Shown piece after piece: positions 1 through 12,250 of a stretch of 64,000 bases of DNA. A model generated the notes under the pieces. The model was not told the DNA's origin and did no database searches. It saw only the letters and a program-made list of their open reading frames with translations. Position 1 is the stretch's first letter, and every line of letters starts with the position of its first letter. Source of the DNA: Gammaproteobacteria bacterium (GTDB taxonomy: Bacteria; Pseudomonadota; Gammaproteobacteria; Ga0077554; Ga007554); contig JAMPIW010000007.1 in NCBI GenBank assembly GCA_040183005.1, forward strand, positions 186,001 through 250,000. The letters run 5' to 3'. A program made the translations under genes and the position numbers.

Positions 1-523
1 GCGGGGTGAGATTGATAAATTTTCCGACCGTTTTATCAAAAAAACGGAAGGTATGTCCCACGCCCAAGCTTGCATCGCGCACATTACCACCCGCCTTGTT
101 GTTGGAGCGGGAAAACTCCATGGTGCGGTTGTCGCCCAGATAATCTGAGTCCTGATTTCGGCCTGTGATGATTTCTCCGTAGCTTGCTGCCCCGCGCATG
201 ACCCAATCGTTCTTGTAGGTTATTTTGCCGCCCGCCCGTAGCTGGGCAATGTTCAGGTTGTCCCAGCTAAGTTCAGACAGGATGTTGGGGTTTGTTCCCA
301 CTGATGTGCCGGCAATACTCCAATTGAGCCTGTCTTGACGGTAGCCCGCGCTTAGCGAGCCTTCCATTTGTACGTTAGGGGATGCGTGTACGGCGGGCGG
401 CGCGGCGGCGAGCCCTAAAAGCAGTGCATATTGCAGGTCTTGTTTCATTGGTTCCGCTTGTGCTTGGGGCAGGCTAGCTGCGAATGCGGCAATGCATGCC
501 GCCCTACGGTAGTAAATTTTCAT
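1..523 (-). CDS. Putative outer-membrane beta-barrel protein (3' end outside window)
   Basis: An open frame runs from ATG at 523 to the window edge without a stop (about 174 codons). AGGAAG lies six bases before the ATG. The product starts with a basic, Ala-rich leader ending in AQA. From residue 26 there is a second signal-like stretch (MKQDLQYALLLGLAAAPPA, then VHA). The rest alternates polar and hydrophobic residues with many Gly, Asn, Asp and aromatics, as in outer-membrane barrels (LSELSWDNL, NQDSDYLGDNRTMEFSRS). It may belong to the omptin-like or a related barrel family, but I cannot prove this. No function is assigned. Confidence 0.6.
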   Translation of the reverse strand, partial: MKIYYRRAACIAAFAASLPQAQAEPMKQDLQYALLLGLAAAPPAVHASPNVQMEGSLSAGYRQDRLNWSIAGTSVGTNPNILSELSWDNLNIAQLRAGGKITYKNDWVMRGAASYGEIITGRNQDSDYLGDNRTMEFSRSNNKAGGNVRDASLGVGHTFRFFDKTVGKFINLTP

Positions 524-621
524 GGTGCGCTTCCTGACAGACCGTTTTCCTTAATCTTCCTGCTAAAAACATCGGACATTCTGCCGATAGCTTTAGTAAT
601 AGATGAAAAAAGGATGCGTTT

Positions 622-1209
622 ATGGAACCCCTGGTGATACATCCAACAGCTACAGCGCAGTGGCAAGCATTGGTTCTTGAGGCTGAGTCCGCCGCAGATC
701 GTCGACTCAATGAGGAGACGGAAAGCTATCTGGTCTTTCTGCTGATGCGTTTTATGGGTGAGGCAGGGGCGGCAAAAAAAGTTCTTGCGCTGGACTATTT
801 GCACGCCATGAATGAGATGGGCCGCGTCCGGCAGGGAAAATTGCGAGATATTGGCGATCTGTGTCTGATCCATGCCGGTCTGTTTCCAGTGCAGGCGGAG
901 CGCCGCCGCGTTGCAGTGAGCTATTTTGTTGATCTTGGGCGTAGTGCTTACTTGCAGCTTGCCGGGTATCTGCATAATAGCGCGGCGGACACCTATGTTC
1001 ATCTTGCGCAGGATTTTATAGCATTGATGGATGTGCTGCAGAATATGCGCACTCTCGGCGGTAATAGTACCTCGTTGCTCGGCCCTTTGGCCGCCTATGA
1101 CCTGTGGAATGACACCGGTGCTCGCCATATTTACAGGTCCATGTGTGATGGCGCTAGTGCATTGCCAGTGAAGACGAGCGGGGGCGGCGGAAAACAAAAG
1201 TCTCACTAA
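622..1209 (+). CDS. Conserved hypothetical protein upstream of glnA
   Basis: The 195-residue product is soluble and mostly helical by composition, without a signal peptide or membrane segment. AGGA lies seven bases before the ATG. I do not recognise a catalytic motif. The tail is Gly/Lys-rich (SGGGGKQKSH) and looks disordered. The gene is divergent from the barrel gene, sharing a 98-bp gap. It lies 337 bp before glnA, whose own sigma-54 promoter makes co-transcription unlikely to be important. Codon use resembles the neighbours. Confidence 0.7.
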   Translation: MEPLVIHPTATAQWQALVLEAESAADRRLNEETESYLVFLLMRFMGEAGAAKKVLALDYLHAMNEMGRVRQGKLRDIGDLCLIHAGLFPVQAERRRVAVSYFVDLGRSAYLQLAGYLHNSAADTYVHLAQDFIALMDVLQNMRTLGGNSTSLLGPLAAYDLWNDTGARHIYRSMCDGASALPVKTSGGGGKQKSH

Positions 1210-1359
1210 TCTCACAAAAATATCATCAAAACTCTTGCCAGCGGTACTCTTCCAGCGGTAATCTTCGCCGATCCGGGAGTTCTTATGGCGACACCCCGTA
1301 ATTTTTTGTTAGTCGGCAGCACACTTCAAGTCCTGATATAAATAAAGGCCGCGATAATT

Positions 1360-1408
1360 TGCTCTATTACGGTGCATTTTCTGTTTAAGTGTGCACATTA
1401 ATGGTGCG
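1360..1408 (+). promoter_or_regulatory. Two NtrC-type binding sites upstream of glnA
   Basis: Two 17-bp dyads match the NtrC consensus TGCAC-N7-GTGCA: TGCTC-TATTACG-GTGCA at 1360-1376 and TGCAC-ATTAATG-GTGCG at 1392-1408. Their starts are 32 bp apart, three helical turns, the same spacing as the classical enterobacterial glnA enhancer. They lie about 100-140 bp upstream of the expected transcription start. Binding of phosphorylated NtrC under nitrogen limitation is inferred from this match. Confidence 0.8.
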
Positions 1409-1471
1409 TTCGATAGCTTGCTTATGGCTGTTGCGGCTTTCAACCTGCTGAAGTAACTAATTAATTTTTTA

Positions 1472-1487
1472 TGGCATGCTTCGTGCT
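1472..1487 (+). promoter_or_regulatory. Sigma-54 (-24/-12) promoter of glnA
   Basis: The sequence TGGCATGCTTCGTGCT has the invariant GG and GC separated by exactly ten bases, as needed for RpoN-dependent promoters (consensus TGGCACG-N4-TTGCW). Transcription should start near 1498, about 50 bp before the glnA start codon. The NtrC sites upstream complete a standard nitrogen-regulated promoter. Confidence 0.85.
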
Positions 1488-1546
1488 TTTGCCGACCTAG
1501 ATTAGCTCATAACTAAACCCAGATTGCCCTTTGGAGGGGAGTTTAA

Positions 1547-2956
1547 ATGTCCGCAGAAACAGTTCTCAAAATGATTACAGACAACGAAGTGAAATTCGTT
1601 GATTTCCGTTTCACCGATACTCGTGGAAAAGAGCAGCATGTATCCGTGCCGGCTTCCACGCTTGATGCCGATGCTTTTAGTGAGGGCAAGATGTTCGACG
1701 GATCTTCCATTGCTGGCTGGAAGGGCATTGAAGAGTCCGACATGATTCTGATGCCTGATGCCGATACCGCAGTGATGGATCCGTTCTTCGACGAGAGCAC
1801 ACTGATTCTGCGTTGCGACATTCTGGAACCCCATACCATGAAGGGTTACGACCGTGACCCACGTTCGCTGGCGAAGCGTGCTGAGGCCTATCTGCAGTCC
1901 ACCGGCATTGCCGACACCGCGTTTTTTGGCCCGGAGCCTGAATTCTTTATCTTCGACGACGTGCGTTGGGGCGCGGACATGAGCGGCTCGTTCTGCAAGA
2001 TCGACTCGGAAGCGGCTGCGTGGAACTCCGAGAAGGTATACCCGGATGGCAACATGGGGCATCGCCCCGGCGTGAAGGGCGGCTATTTCCCCGTGCCGCC
2101 GGTGGATCAGTTCCAGGATCTTCGTTCCGCCATGTGCCTGGCGCTGGAAGATATGGGGTTGTCCGTTGAAACCCATCACCACGAAGTGGCAACCGCCGGC
2201 CAGTGCGAAATCGGCACCCGCTTCAGCACCCTGGTTAAAAAGGCTGATGAGGTTCAGATCCTCAAATACGTCATCCAGAACGTAGCGCACGCCTATGGCA
2301 AGACAGTCACCTTCATGCCCAAGCCCATCGTCGGCGACAACGGCAGCGGTATGCACGTGCACCAGTCGCTTTCCAAGGGTGGTGATAATCTGTTCGGCGG
2401 CAATCTGTACGGTGGCCTGTCCGAGATGGCGCTTTTCTACATCGGCGGTATCTTCAAGCACGCCCGCGCGTTGAACGCCATCACCAATTCCACCACCAAC
2501 AGCTACAAGCGCTTGGTGCCGGGCTTCGAGGCGCCGACCATGCTCGCCTACTCGGCCCGCAACCGCTCCGCTTCGGTGCGTATTCCGTACGTGCCCAGCC
2601 CGAAAGCACGTCGTATTGAGCTGCGCTTCCCGGACGCCAGCAGCAATCCTTACCTGGCCTTTGCTGCAATGATGATGGCGGGTCTTGATGGTATTCAAAA
2701 CAAGATCCATCCCGGTGAGGCTATGGACAAGGATTTGTACGATCTGCCGGCAGAAGAGGCGAAGAAGATCCCCACCGTGTGCCATTCGCTGGACATGGCC
2801 CTGGACGCGCTCGACAACGACCGTGCCTTCCTCACCGCAGGTGGCGTGTTCTCTAACGAGATGATCGACGCCTATATTGACCTGAAGATGAAGGAAGTCA
2901 CACGCTTCCGCATGACCACCCATCCGGTTGAGTACGACATGTATTACAGCCTGTAA
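1547..2956 (+). CDS. glnA: Glutamine synthetase, type I
   Basis: The 469-residue protein condenses ammonia and glutamate to glutamine using ATP, in the cytoplasm as a dodecamer. Length and sequence match proteobacterial GlnA throughout. Visible landmarks are the [13 protein letters not shown] segment, the GSGMHVHQS substrate region, the [11 protein letters not shown] segment and the adenylylation loop DLYDLPAEE with Tyr398, so GlnE-type control is expected. The ribosome site GGAGGGGAG lies just before the ATG. Nitrogen control is indicated by the upstream sigma-54 promoter and NtrC sites. Two terminators follow, so it is probably monocistronic. Confidence 0.98.
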   Translation: MSAETVLKMITDNEVKFVDFRFTDTRGKEQHVSVPASTLDADAFSEGKMFDGSSIAGWKGIEESDMILMPDADTAVMDPFFDESTLILRCDILEPHTMKGYDRDPRSLAKRAEAYLQSTGIADTAFFGPEPEFFIFDDVRWGADMSGSFCKIDSEAAAWNSEKVYPDGNMGHRPGVKGGYFPVPPVDQFQDLRSAMCLALEDMGLSVETHHHEVATAGQCEIGTRFSTLVKKADEVQILKYVIQNVAHAYGKTVTFMPKPIVGDNGSGMHVHQSLSKGGDNLFGGNLYGGLSEMALFYIGGIFKHARALNAITNSTTNSYKRLVPGFEAPTMLAYSARNRSASVRIPYVPSPKARRIELRFPDASSNPYLAFAAMMMAGLDGIQNKIHPGEAMDKDLYDLPAEEAKKIPTVCHSLDMALDALDNDRAFLTAGGVFSNEMIDAYIDLKMKEVTRFRMTTHPVEYDMYYSL

Positions 2957-2968
2957 TACGTTTTTTTT
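2941..2968 (+). terminator. Rho-independent terminator of glnA
   Basis: The stem GTATTACA/TGTAATAC (2941-2948 with 2952-2959) is followed by eight T. The glnA stop codon TAA lies inside the right arm, so the terminator overlaps the end of the coding sequence. Confidence 0.75.
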
Positions 2969-2986
2969 ACCTCATCTGTCTTTTCG

Positions 2987-3018
2987 CCCCTGTATGCTTT
3001 GGCATTCAGGGGTTTTTT
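2987..3018 (+). terminator. Second rho-independent terminator after glnA
   Basis: The stem CCCCTGTATGC (2987-2997) pairs with GCATTCAGGGG (3002-3012) with one T-T mismatch and a TTTG loop. Six T follow. It backs up the weaker hairpin at the glnA stop. Confidence 0.85.
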
Positions 3019-3248
3019 ATATGTAATTCCAGCCCTAATGTGTTTTTTACAAACGTCCCAGCGGTTCCCCGGTAACCCGCATCGCCCGAGAACGCCGTTA
3101 TGGCATCATATTTTTCCGAAACCCGCTCGAATGCCGTGGGCGCTGCTTTCGTGCCATGCGTGTTGGCGTCATGGGCCATGACGTGCAGTAAATTCCCCAG
3201 CGTATCAACGATGATGTGGCGCTTGCGCTCTTTTATTAAAAATATCAA
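3006..3248 (-). pseudogene. IS5-family transposase remnant
   Basis: An 80-codon frame carries the core of an IS5-type DDE transposase: KERKRHIIVDTLGNLLHV, then HDANTHGTKA, then FSGDAGYRGTAGTFVKNTLG. Only the middle of the protein remains. The N-terminal part and the C-terminal catalytic Glu region are absent, and the first residues are unrelated. It overlaps the second glnA terminator and lies between convergent glnA and sqr. No terminal repeats were found, so it is a decayed fragment. Confidence 0.75.
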
Positions 3249-3301
3249 ATTGTTACGTTTATGGGTGAGATCTGGTTAATGCACAGGCGCAAGGCCCACC
3301 C

Positions 3302-4573
3302 TTACTTCAATTTCTCTATCCCCAGCGATTTAAGAATATATTTTTCATAAATCGGTTCTGTTGATCCTTTCTTCATTTTGCCGATGAAGTACTTTTCGAA
3401 TGCGACCTTGGCCAGATGCACCCACTTGCCCTTCTTCATCCATGCCACGTTACGGGGCGGGATCTGTGGCATGGCGACGAAGGCGGCGCCGGTGTCGCCC
3501 ATGTCGGCAAGGCAGATGGCGTTCCAGGTGGCCTCGTGGCTGGGTTCGATGCCCGCAATAGCGTCCCTGATGTTGTGGGTTGTGGCGGTGACCATGGATT
3601 CGATCATGTAGCCGGTCTTGGGTGCGCCGGTCGGTACGGGGGTGGCCTCCACCGGCGGGATGGCGATGCACACGCCTACGGAATAGATGTTGGGCCAGGC
3701 GGGGCTGCGCTGGTATTTATCGACCTTGACGAAGCCGCGTGGATTCACCATCTGCTCACCCAGTGCCGCCACGGCATCGACGCCCTTGAAGGCGGGGAGC
3801 ATCATCGAGAACTTGAAGGGCAACTGATGTTCCTTGATCGGTTCGCCCTTGTCGTTGTGTTCAGTTACAAACATTACGCCATCTTCCACTTTGGTGGTTT
3901 TGGCATTGGTGATCCATTTGATGTCATGCTGGCGCAGCTCGTGTTCCAGCAGGCCTTTGGAGTCGCCTACACCACCCAGGCCAAGATGGCCGATGTAGGG
4001 CTCTGAGGTGACAAAGGTCATGGGCACGCGGTTGCGCAATTTTTTGCGCCGCAGGTCGGTGTCCATGATAAAGGCAAATTCGTAGGCTGGGCCGAAGCAT
4101 GATGCACCCTGTGCCGCACCCACAACAATCGGCCCGGGGTCTGCCAGGAAATGCTTCCAGCGTTCATAGGCCTCCTCGGCATGACCGATGGTACATACCG
4201 AGTGTGTAAAGCCGTTGGGCCCCAGCCCCGGCACCTCATCGAAGGCCAGCTTCGGCCCAGTGGCGATCACCAGGTAGTCGTAATCGACAATCTGTCCATC
4301 AGCGAGCACGATCTTGTTGTCGGCGGGTTTGATCTCCTGTGCACCCACGGCAATGAATTCAATGCCCTTTTTGCGGAGTGGGGGCGCCAGTGCGAAGGCA
4401 GTGTCCTTGCGTGAGCGCCAGCCGACGGCGACCCAGGGATTGGAGGGTACGAAGTGGAAGGTGTCGGTATTGGAGATGACCGTGACGCGGTGTTGTGGCC
4501 CCACGGCTTCCTTGATCTCATAGGCGGCGGGTAGCCCGCCGGTACTGGCGCCGATGATAACGATGTGTGCCAT
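3302..4573 (-). CDS. sqr: Sulfide:quinone oxidoreductase
   Basis: The 423-residue flavoprotein oxidises sulfide to polysulfide or sulfur and passes electrons to the quinone pool at the membrane. It closely follows the Acidithiobacillus ferrooxidans enzyme as I remember it. Cys127, Cys159 (GASCFGPAYE) and Cys354 (NAICLADMGD) sit where that enzyme has its three redox cysteines. An extra Cys302 is present. The N-terminal flavin-binding turn reads GASTGG rather than GAGTGG, a Gly-to-Ser change at residue 10. The C-terminal VHLAKVAFEKYFIGKMKKG is the expected amphipathic membrane-binding part. GGAGGAG precedes the ATG by seven bases. It is divergent from purL across an AT-rich 199-bp gap. Confidence 0.93.
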   Translation of the reverse strand: MAHIVIIGASTGGLPAAYEIKEAVGPQHRVTVISNTDTFHFVPSNPWVAVGWRSRKDTAFALAPPLRKKGIEFIAVGAQEIKPADNKIVLADGQIVDYDYLVIATGPKLAFDEVPGLGPNGFTHSVCTIGHAEEAYERWKHFLADPGPIVVGAAQGASCFGPAYEFAFIMDTDLRRKKLRNRVPMTFVTSEPYIGHLGLGGVGDSKGLLEHELRQHDIKWITNAKTTKVEDGVMFVTEHNDKGEPIKEHQLPFKFSMMLPAFKGVDAVAALGEQMVNPRGFVKVDKYQRSPAWPNIYSVGVCIAIPPVEATPVPTGAPKTGYMIESMVTATTHNIRDAIAGIEPSHEATWNAICLADMGDTGAAFVAMPQIPPRNVAWMKKGKWVHLAKVAFEKYFIGKMKKGSTEPIYEKYILKSLGIEKLK

Positions 4574-4772
4574 GATAGTACTCCTCCATGTTTGATCAGA
4601 GTGAAAAAGCTACGCCTTAAATATTAGAAAATATTAATATAATTATCGACGGTCATGCAAACAGATACCTTTACGGAGATCCTACGATATACCAATAGTA
4701 CGGTGGCGGATATCCTGCCGGGGTGTGCAGTGTTAAAATGTGCCATTATTCAAACTCACCTGAGAGACACCC

Positions 4773-8678
<3,906 letters not shown>

Positions 8679-8682
8679 TTTT

Positions 8683-8758
8683 GAGAGCCATCTCGGCCGG
8701 CCATGCGCATCAGGTTGTGGGCCAGCGCAAATAGTGTGGCGCTCAATTGCACTTTATG
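8683..8758 (-). pseudogene. Transposase C-terminal remnant
   Basis: Read on the minus strand, this stretch encodes HKVQLSATLFALAHNLMRMA, which resembles the conserved C-terminal helix (ALAYNL type) of IS4/IS1380-like DDE transposases. Upstream the frame is broken by a stop (TGA) and no start or catalytic region is left. The fragment borders purL. The assignment rests on one short motif. Confidence 0.4.
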
Positions 8759-8817
8759 ATCAGACGTTGGGGTGGTATGTGGTGTTCATCAGCACATCGA
8801 CATCTTTCTAGGTTGTA

Positions 8818-8985
8818 TTAACCCGAATATTTCATAAATTACACGTGCCCTCGCTGGTCTTTTGATCGCTATGATAATTTTGCTCAGTCGACCGTATGAA
8901 TCACTACGGCGCTCCTTCACAAAATTCCCCTATCAATCAAAATCCGGCGCGATCATCACGCAAATTTATGAAACATTCGGGTTAA
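8818..8985. mobile_element. MITE-like 168-bp element with 23-bp inverted ends
   Basis: The left end 8818-8840 begins TTAACCCGAATATTTCATAA. The right end 8963-8985 is its reverse complement with one mismatch. The 122 bp between them has no coding capacity. The layout is that of a miniature inverted-repeat element mobilised in trans. The right end carries the stop codon of the gpgS reading frame (8982-8984), so the insertion may have reset the end of that protein. No clear target duplication is visible. Confidence 0.65.
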
Positions 8986-10190
8986 GCGTTATCCGCGTCC
9001 ACGGCCATTTTTAGCATCTCAAAAATATCCGGAATGGCTGAGGTCACTCGGTTCCAGTTCGGGATGAGTGGCGTGGTCATTGGATTTTCTATAAACGCCT
9101 GGGTTGCCATGGCAATGGCTCTGGTAAATGCTTCTACCGCCATTGCCTCCTCGTGTCTGTCAAATTTGAGCCCGTTGATTGCAGCATCAGCCTCGTATTT
9201 CATGATGGTGTCTTCGGCTTGCCGCAAATAGGATACGAGCAGGGACTTGAATAAGCTGTCAGAAAGTATGACTCCCTCCGATGCCAAAGTTCTGAAGATG
9301 GATTTGCAGATATCAACAGTCATCCGCATTAATCCTTTCCCCGCGTCATCGGCAGAGAGAGCTTGGTGCTTGTGTTCGTAATTGGCGGCGATATCCACCT
9401 GACAAACACGCCGTGGCGAATAGTTCCGGTACACCTCGGCAAGGGAGCCAACCTCTAGCCCCCAGTCCCATGGAATTCTGTTCACCCGTGCCAAGTCCGT
9501 GGTCATGCAGAACTCCCCTGCCAGGGGGTAACGGAAGCTGTCGAGGAAAGTGAGAAACCCATGCGGCCCAACGAGCTGCTGGAGAGATCGAATCAGGGGT
9601 GTGACCAATAGCCGGGTGACCCGTCCGTGAATTTTGTTTGAGACTCGGCTGTAATAGCCCTTGCAGAACACATAGTCCAGGTTGGGATTAACCACGGGGT
9701 AGCACAATCGTGCAAGTAGTTCGCGGCTGTATGTGACGATATCGCAATCATGCAGGGCAATGACATCAGACCTCCCGCGGGCGAGCACATATCCATAGGC
9801 CAACCAGGCGGAACGCCCCTTGCCGCGCTCCCCCACGTCAAACCCGTTCCTGGCGAATGTCTTATATATTTCGCTTATCTTATTGCCGTCATTGTGGATG
9901 ATCTTGACTTCCGTTGATATCGGCGACATGAACTCACGGACTCGCTGAAAATCTTTCACTGAGGCTTTATCCAAGATAAGCACAATTTCATTCAAATATT
10001 TTACCTTGGTAAGTTCCTGGACTATCCCGGGCATGGCCGGCCCTTCAAACTCCGAATAAAGCGACGGCAAGACCAGGGCCACAGGCCTAGTTTTCGAAAA
10101 TCCATACAGTTCAGACTCCAGCCTCTCTAAGGAGGGTTTTCCAAGCTGATGGAGTGTTGTAATGATGCCTGACTGGTAAAAATCAGACAT
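8982..10190 (-). CDS. gpgS: Glucosyl-3-phosphoglycerate synthase (GT81-like)
   Basis: The 402-residue enzyme probably transfers glucose from NDP-glucose to 3-phosphoglycerate, the first step of glucosylglycerate synthesis. It shows a GT-A nucleotide-binding fold, the metal-binding DCD at 148-150, and the segments PLAGEFCMTT and PWDWGLEVGSLAEVYRN typical of GpgS proteins. AGAGGATC precedes the ATG. Before the IS4 insertion it would have begun about 15 bp after the stop of the channel-like gene, making it the last gene of the osmolyte operon. Its last codons may be altered by the adjoining inverted repeat. Sugar-donor specificity is inferred. Confidence 0.82.
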   Translation of the reverse strand: MSDFYQSGIITTLHQLGKPSLERLESELYGFSKTRPVALVLPSLYSEFEGPAMPGIVQELTKVKYLNEIVLILDKASVKDFQRVREFMSPISTEVKIIHNDGNKISEIYKTFARNGFDVGERGKGRSAWLAYGYVLARGRSDVIALHDCDIVTYSRELLARLCYPVVNPNLDYVFCKGYYSRVSNKIHGRVTRLLVTPLIRSLQQLVGPHGFLTFLDSFRYPLAGEFCMTTDLARVNRIPWDWGLEVGSLAEVYRNYSPRRVCQVDIAANYEHKHQALSADDAGKGLMRMTVDICKSIFRTLASEGVILSDSLFKSLLVSYLRQAEDTIMKYEADAAINGLKFDRHEEAMAVEAFTRAIAMATQAFIENPMTTPLIPNWNRVTSAIPDIFEMLKMAVDADNA

Positions 10191-10221
10191 AGTTGATCCT
10201 CTCGTTAAATATGTTCGATAC

Positions 10222-11542
10222 CAGAAGTGTCCGGTAATTTAATTGAATAGATTCAATTGGTTATTGTCTTTCTGCATGCTCATTTGCGTCTCCGCATTTT
10301 TAAGTAATTGATCGAGTGGCGTTTTCTCGAAAAGAGTCAGGCTCAAAATCTGTAGGATTGTGTAAAGCGAAGCCTCGGTATTGAGCCGCTTTTTCACGAT
10401 GGCGACCAAGACGTAAACCGCGATGGCGATCCATATTTGCGTCTTGACTGCATTCTCGGTGGTGCCATAGAACCGCTTGATTCGAAGATGCTGTTTGATC
10501 CACTTGAAGAATAGCTCGACCTGCCAGCGGCAACGATAAAGCTGAGCGATGGTCAGCGCAGGCAGGTCGAAGTTGTTGGTCAGAAAGACCAGAAACCTGT
10601 CGTGTTCGGCATCGTAGAACTTGATGCGTCGCAGGTGCTGCGGGTAATCCTTGCTGGCCTTGCGAGCAGTCAATGCAATGGTCTGGTCGCAGCGCAGTCC
10701 AGTGGACTTGTCCACGGTGCGAGAGTAGACGCGACGAAAGAGCAGATTGGATTTGCCACGGATGACAAAGAACGCCTGTGCTTGATGCAGGGTGAACCAG
10801 CGAGCGAAGTCGGTGAAGCCACGATCCATGATGTAAAAGCTGCCGGCTTCGGGTATCAGGATATCGAGCACATTGACCTCGTGCATCTTGCCATCGCTGA
10901 TGTGGATGAAGGTTGGAATGTTGCCGCGCAGGTCGAGCAGCGTATGCATCTTGACGGCAGCTTTGGTGGAGCGGAAGCGTGCCCACGGAAAGACGCTCAA
11001 GCACAGGTCGATGGTCGTGGTATCGAGTGCGTAGACCGTCTGTTCCAGTTCGACCGCAAAGCTGTCGCTGGCGTAAAGCTTTCTGGCGGTCTGGATTAAG
11101 CTCATCGCGAAATCCGCGTAGATGCGACGGTCGCGTTGCTCGTTGGCATCGGCCAGCGTGCTCTTGGCGATGTTGCCTCGTATGCCCAAGTGATAGAGCT
11201 TGGCTTGGTGGGCGCGCAGACAGGTTTCGATGTCGCGCAGGCTTTCGCGGTAAGTCAGCTGCGCGAACGCCATGCAGAGAAATTGATCGAGATGCGAAAA
11301 AGTCTTGGTGGGATATTTGGAAGGGTAGCGCTGCACGCAGCGACGGAATGTGTGAAGGGGCAAATGCTCCATGAGTTGTGCGAACACCAACTGGCCTGAA
11401 TACATGACGGAAACTCCTGGGGGGAAAGCCCCAGTTTCCCAAAAAATTCACGTTCAAGTCGGTGACACCCCTAAACACACACTTTCCTATTCAACATCAT
11501 CATGTTATATAGCCGTCTTTGCGAAATTGCCGGACACTTCTG
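10222..11542 (-). mobile_element. Intact IS4-family insertion sequence
   Basis: The element is 1321 bp. Its ends are 19-bp inverted repeats with one mismatch, starting CAGAAGTGTCCGG at both termini. It is flanked by a 9-bp direct repeat, GTTCGATAC, at 10213-10221 and 11543-11551. Removing the element and one repeat copy restores a continuous operon: the upstream channel-like frame would end IEHI-stop shortly before gpgS. Intact ends, intact transposase and perfect duplication indicate a recent insertion. Confidence 0.92.
10239..11405 (-). CDS. IS4-family DDE transposase
   Basis: The 388-residue transposase has an N-terminal DUF4372-like region (QLMEHLPLHTFRRCVQRY) and the DDE core. The first Asp lies in YALDTTTIDL, the second in YIMDRGFTDF, and the C-terminal signature Y-RC-R-WQV-E-LFFKWI-K fits the IS4 YREK pattern exactly. 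The frame is uninterrupted and fills the element between its inverted repeats, so it is probably active. Confidence 0.95.
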   Translation of the reverse strand: MYSGQLVFAQLMEHLPLHTFRRCVQRYPSKYPTKTFSHLDQFLCMAFAQLTYRESLRDIETCLRAHQAKLYHLGIRGNIAKSTLADANEQRDRRIYADFAMSLIQTARKLYASDSFAVELEQTVYALDTTTIDLCLSVFPWARFRSTKAAVKMHTLLDLRGNIPTFIHISDGKMHEVNVLDILIPEAGSFYIMDRGFTDFARWFTLHQAQAFFVIRGKSNLLFRRVYSRTVDKSTGLRCDQTIALTARKASKDYPQHLRRIKFYDAEHDRFLVFLTNNFDLPALTIAQLYRCRWQVELFFKWIKQHLRIKRFYGTTENAVKTQIWIAIAVYVLVAIVKKRLNTEASLYTILQILSLTLFEKTPLDQLLKNAETQMSMQKDNNQLNLFN

Positions 11543-12239
11543 GTTCGATACCATTCTTTTTTTCCTCAGCCCGCTTTTCTGTGGACTCCCTTTCTATCAT
11601 CCGTCTTGCCGCATCAATGCCACCTACACCGAAAGAAATCGCGAGAGCGATCACAATGCCGCCGAAGATGATCGAAAAGGCGGCGTGCACGATACTGGGT
11701 GCAATCTGGAGCTGTTCCATGGGCATGGCCAGAATCAAAACAATCAGCAAGGTGCGTATGGCCTGAGCAAGGAGTTTGGCATAGTGATAACCACTATTTA
11801 CAGCGGCAATCAATATCCCTTGGCTGATGAATCCGGCAAGTACATAGCCGAAAATCAGGATCATGGCAGCAGAAAAAACGCGAGGCATATAACCGAAGAA
11901 CTGCTCAACCAGATTGTCGATTGTCCGTGTATTGAGGGCGCTCAGGCCAATCATCAGCGTGATGATTATCAGCAACCAGAAAATGATCGTGCCGAGTGTG
12001 GCCGAAGGTTTGGCCCAGATGCCCCCTTTGCGCATAAGCGTGGTAAAGCCCGTCCGGTCAGACCACCTGTCGAAGTTGATGGCTGTAAGGGATTTTACGA
12101 CCATGAACCTGACGACCCGGGCCAGAACAATTCCCGATATCAGGATCACAAGCATGGCGAGAAGGTTGGGCAAAAAAACCTCGAACTTTGAAAAAACATC
12201 TTGCAAGGGGTCGCGTATCAGACTCAAAAAATCTGTCAT
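11505..12239 (-). CDS. Mechanosensitive-channel-like membrane protein (conserved TM-helix type)
   Basis: The 244-residue protein has about five hydrophobic segments (LLAMLVILISGIVLARVV, GTIIFWLLIIITLMIGL, AAMILIFGYVLAGFI, LLIVLILAMPM, IIFGGIVIALAISFGVGG). This matches the small 'conserved TM helix' relatives of MscS that lack the large cytosolic domain. The last twelve codons (EVSGNFAKTAI and stop) come from the end of the IS4 element; before the insertion the protein would have ended KNGIEHI. It lies 11 bp after the glycosyltransferase gene. A role in releasing solutes on hypo-osmotic shock is inferred from context. Confidence 0.75.
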   Translation of the reverse strand: MTDFLSLIRDPLQDVFSKFEVFLPNLLAMLVILISGIVLARVVRFMVVKSLTAINFDRWSDRTGFTTLMRKGGIWAKPSATLGTIIFWLLIIITLMIGLSALNTRTIDNLVEQFFGYMPRVFSAAMILIFGYVLAGFISQGILIAAVNSGYHYAKLLAQAIRTLLIVLILAMPMEQLQIAPSIVHAAFSIIFGGIVIALAISFGVGGIDAARRMIERESTEKRAEEKKNGIEPEVSGNFAKTAI

Positions 12240-12250
12240 GGCTTATCTCC

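Noticed and set aside
1502-2923. Long minus-strand open frame opposite glnA
   Set aside because: It mirrors the codon bias of glnA, has no family resemblance and no ribosome site.
10300-11478. Second long frame overlapping the IS4 transposase
   Set aside because: It is the out-of-frame reading of the transposase gene, low in hydrophobic structure and without motifs.
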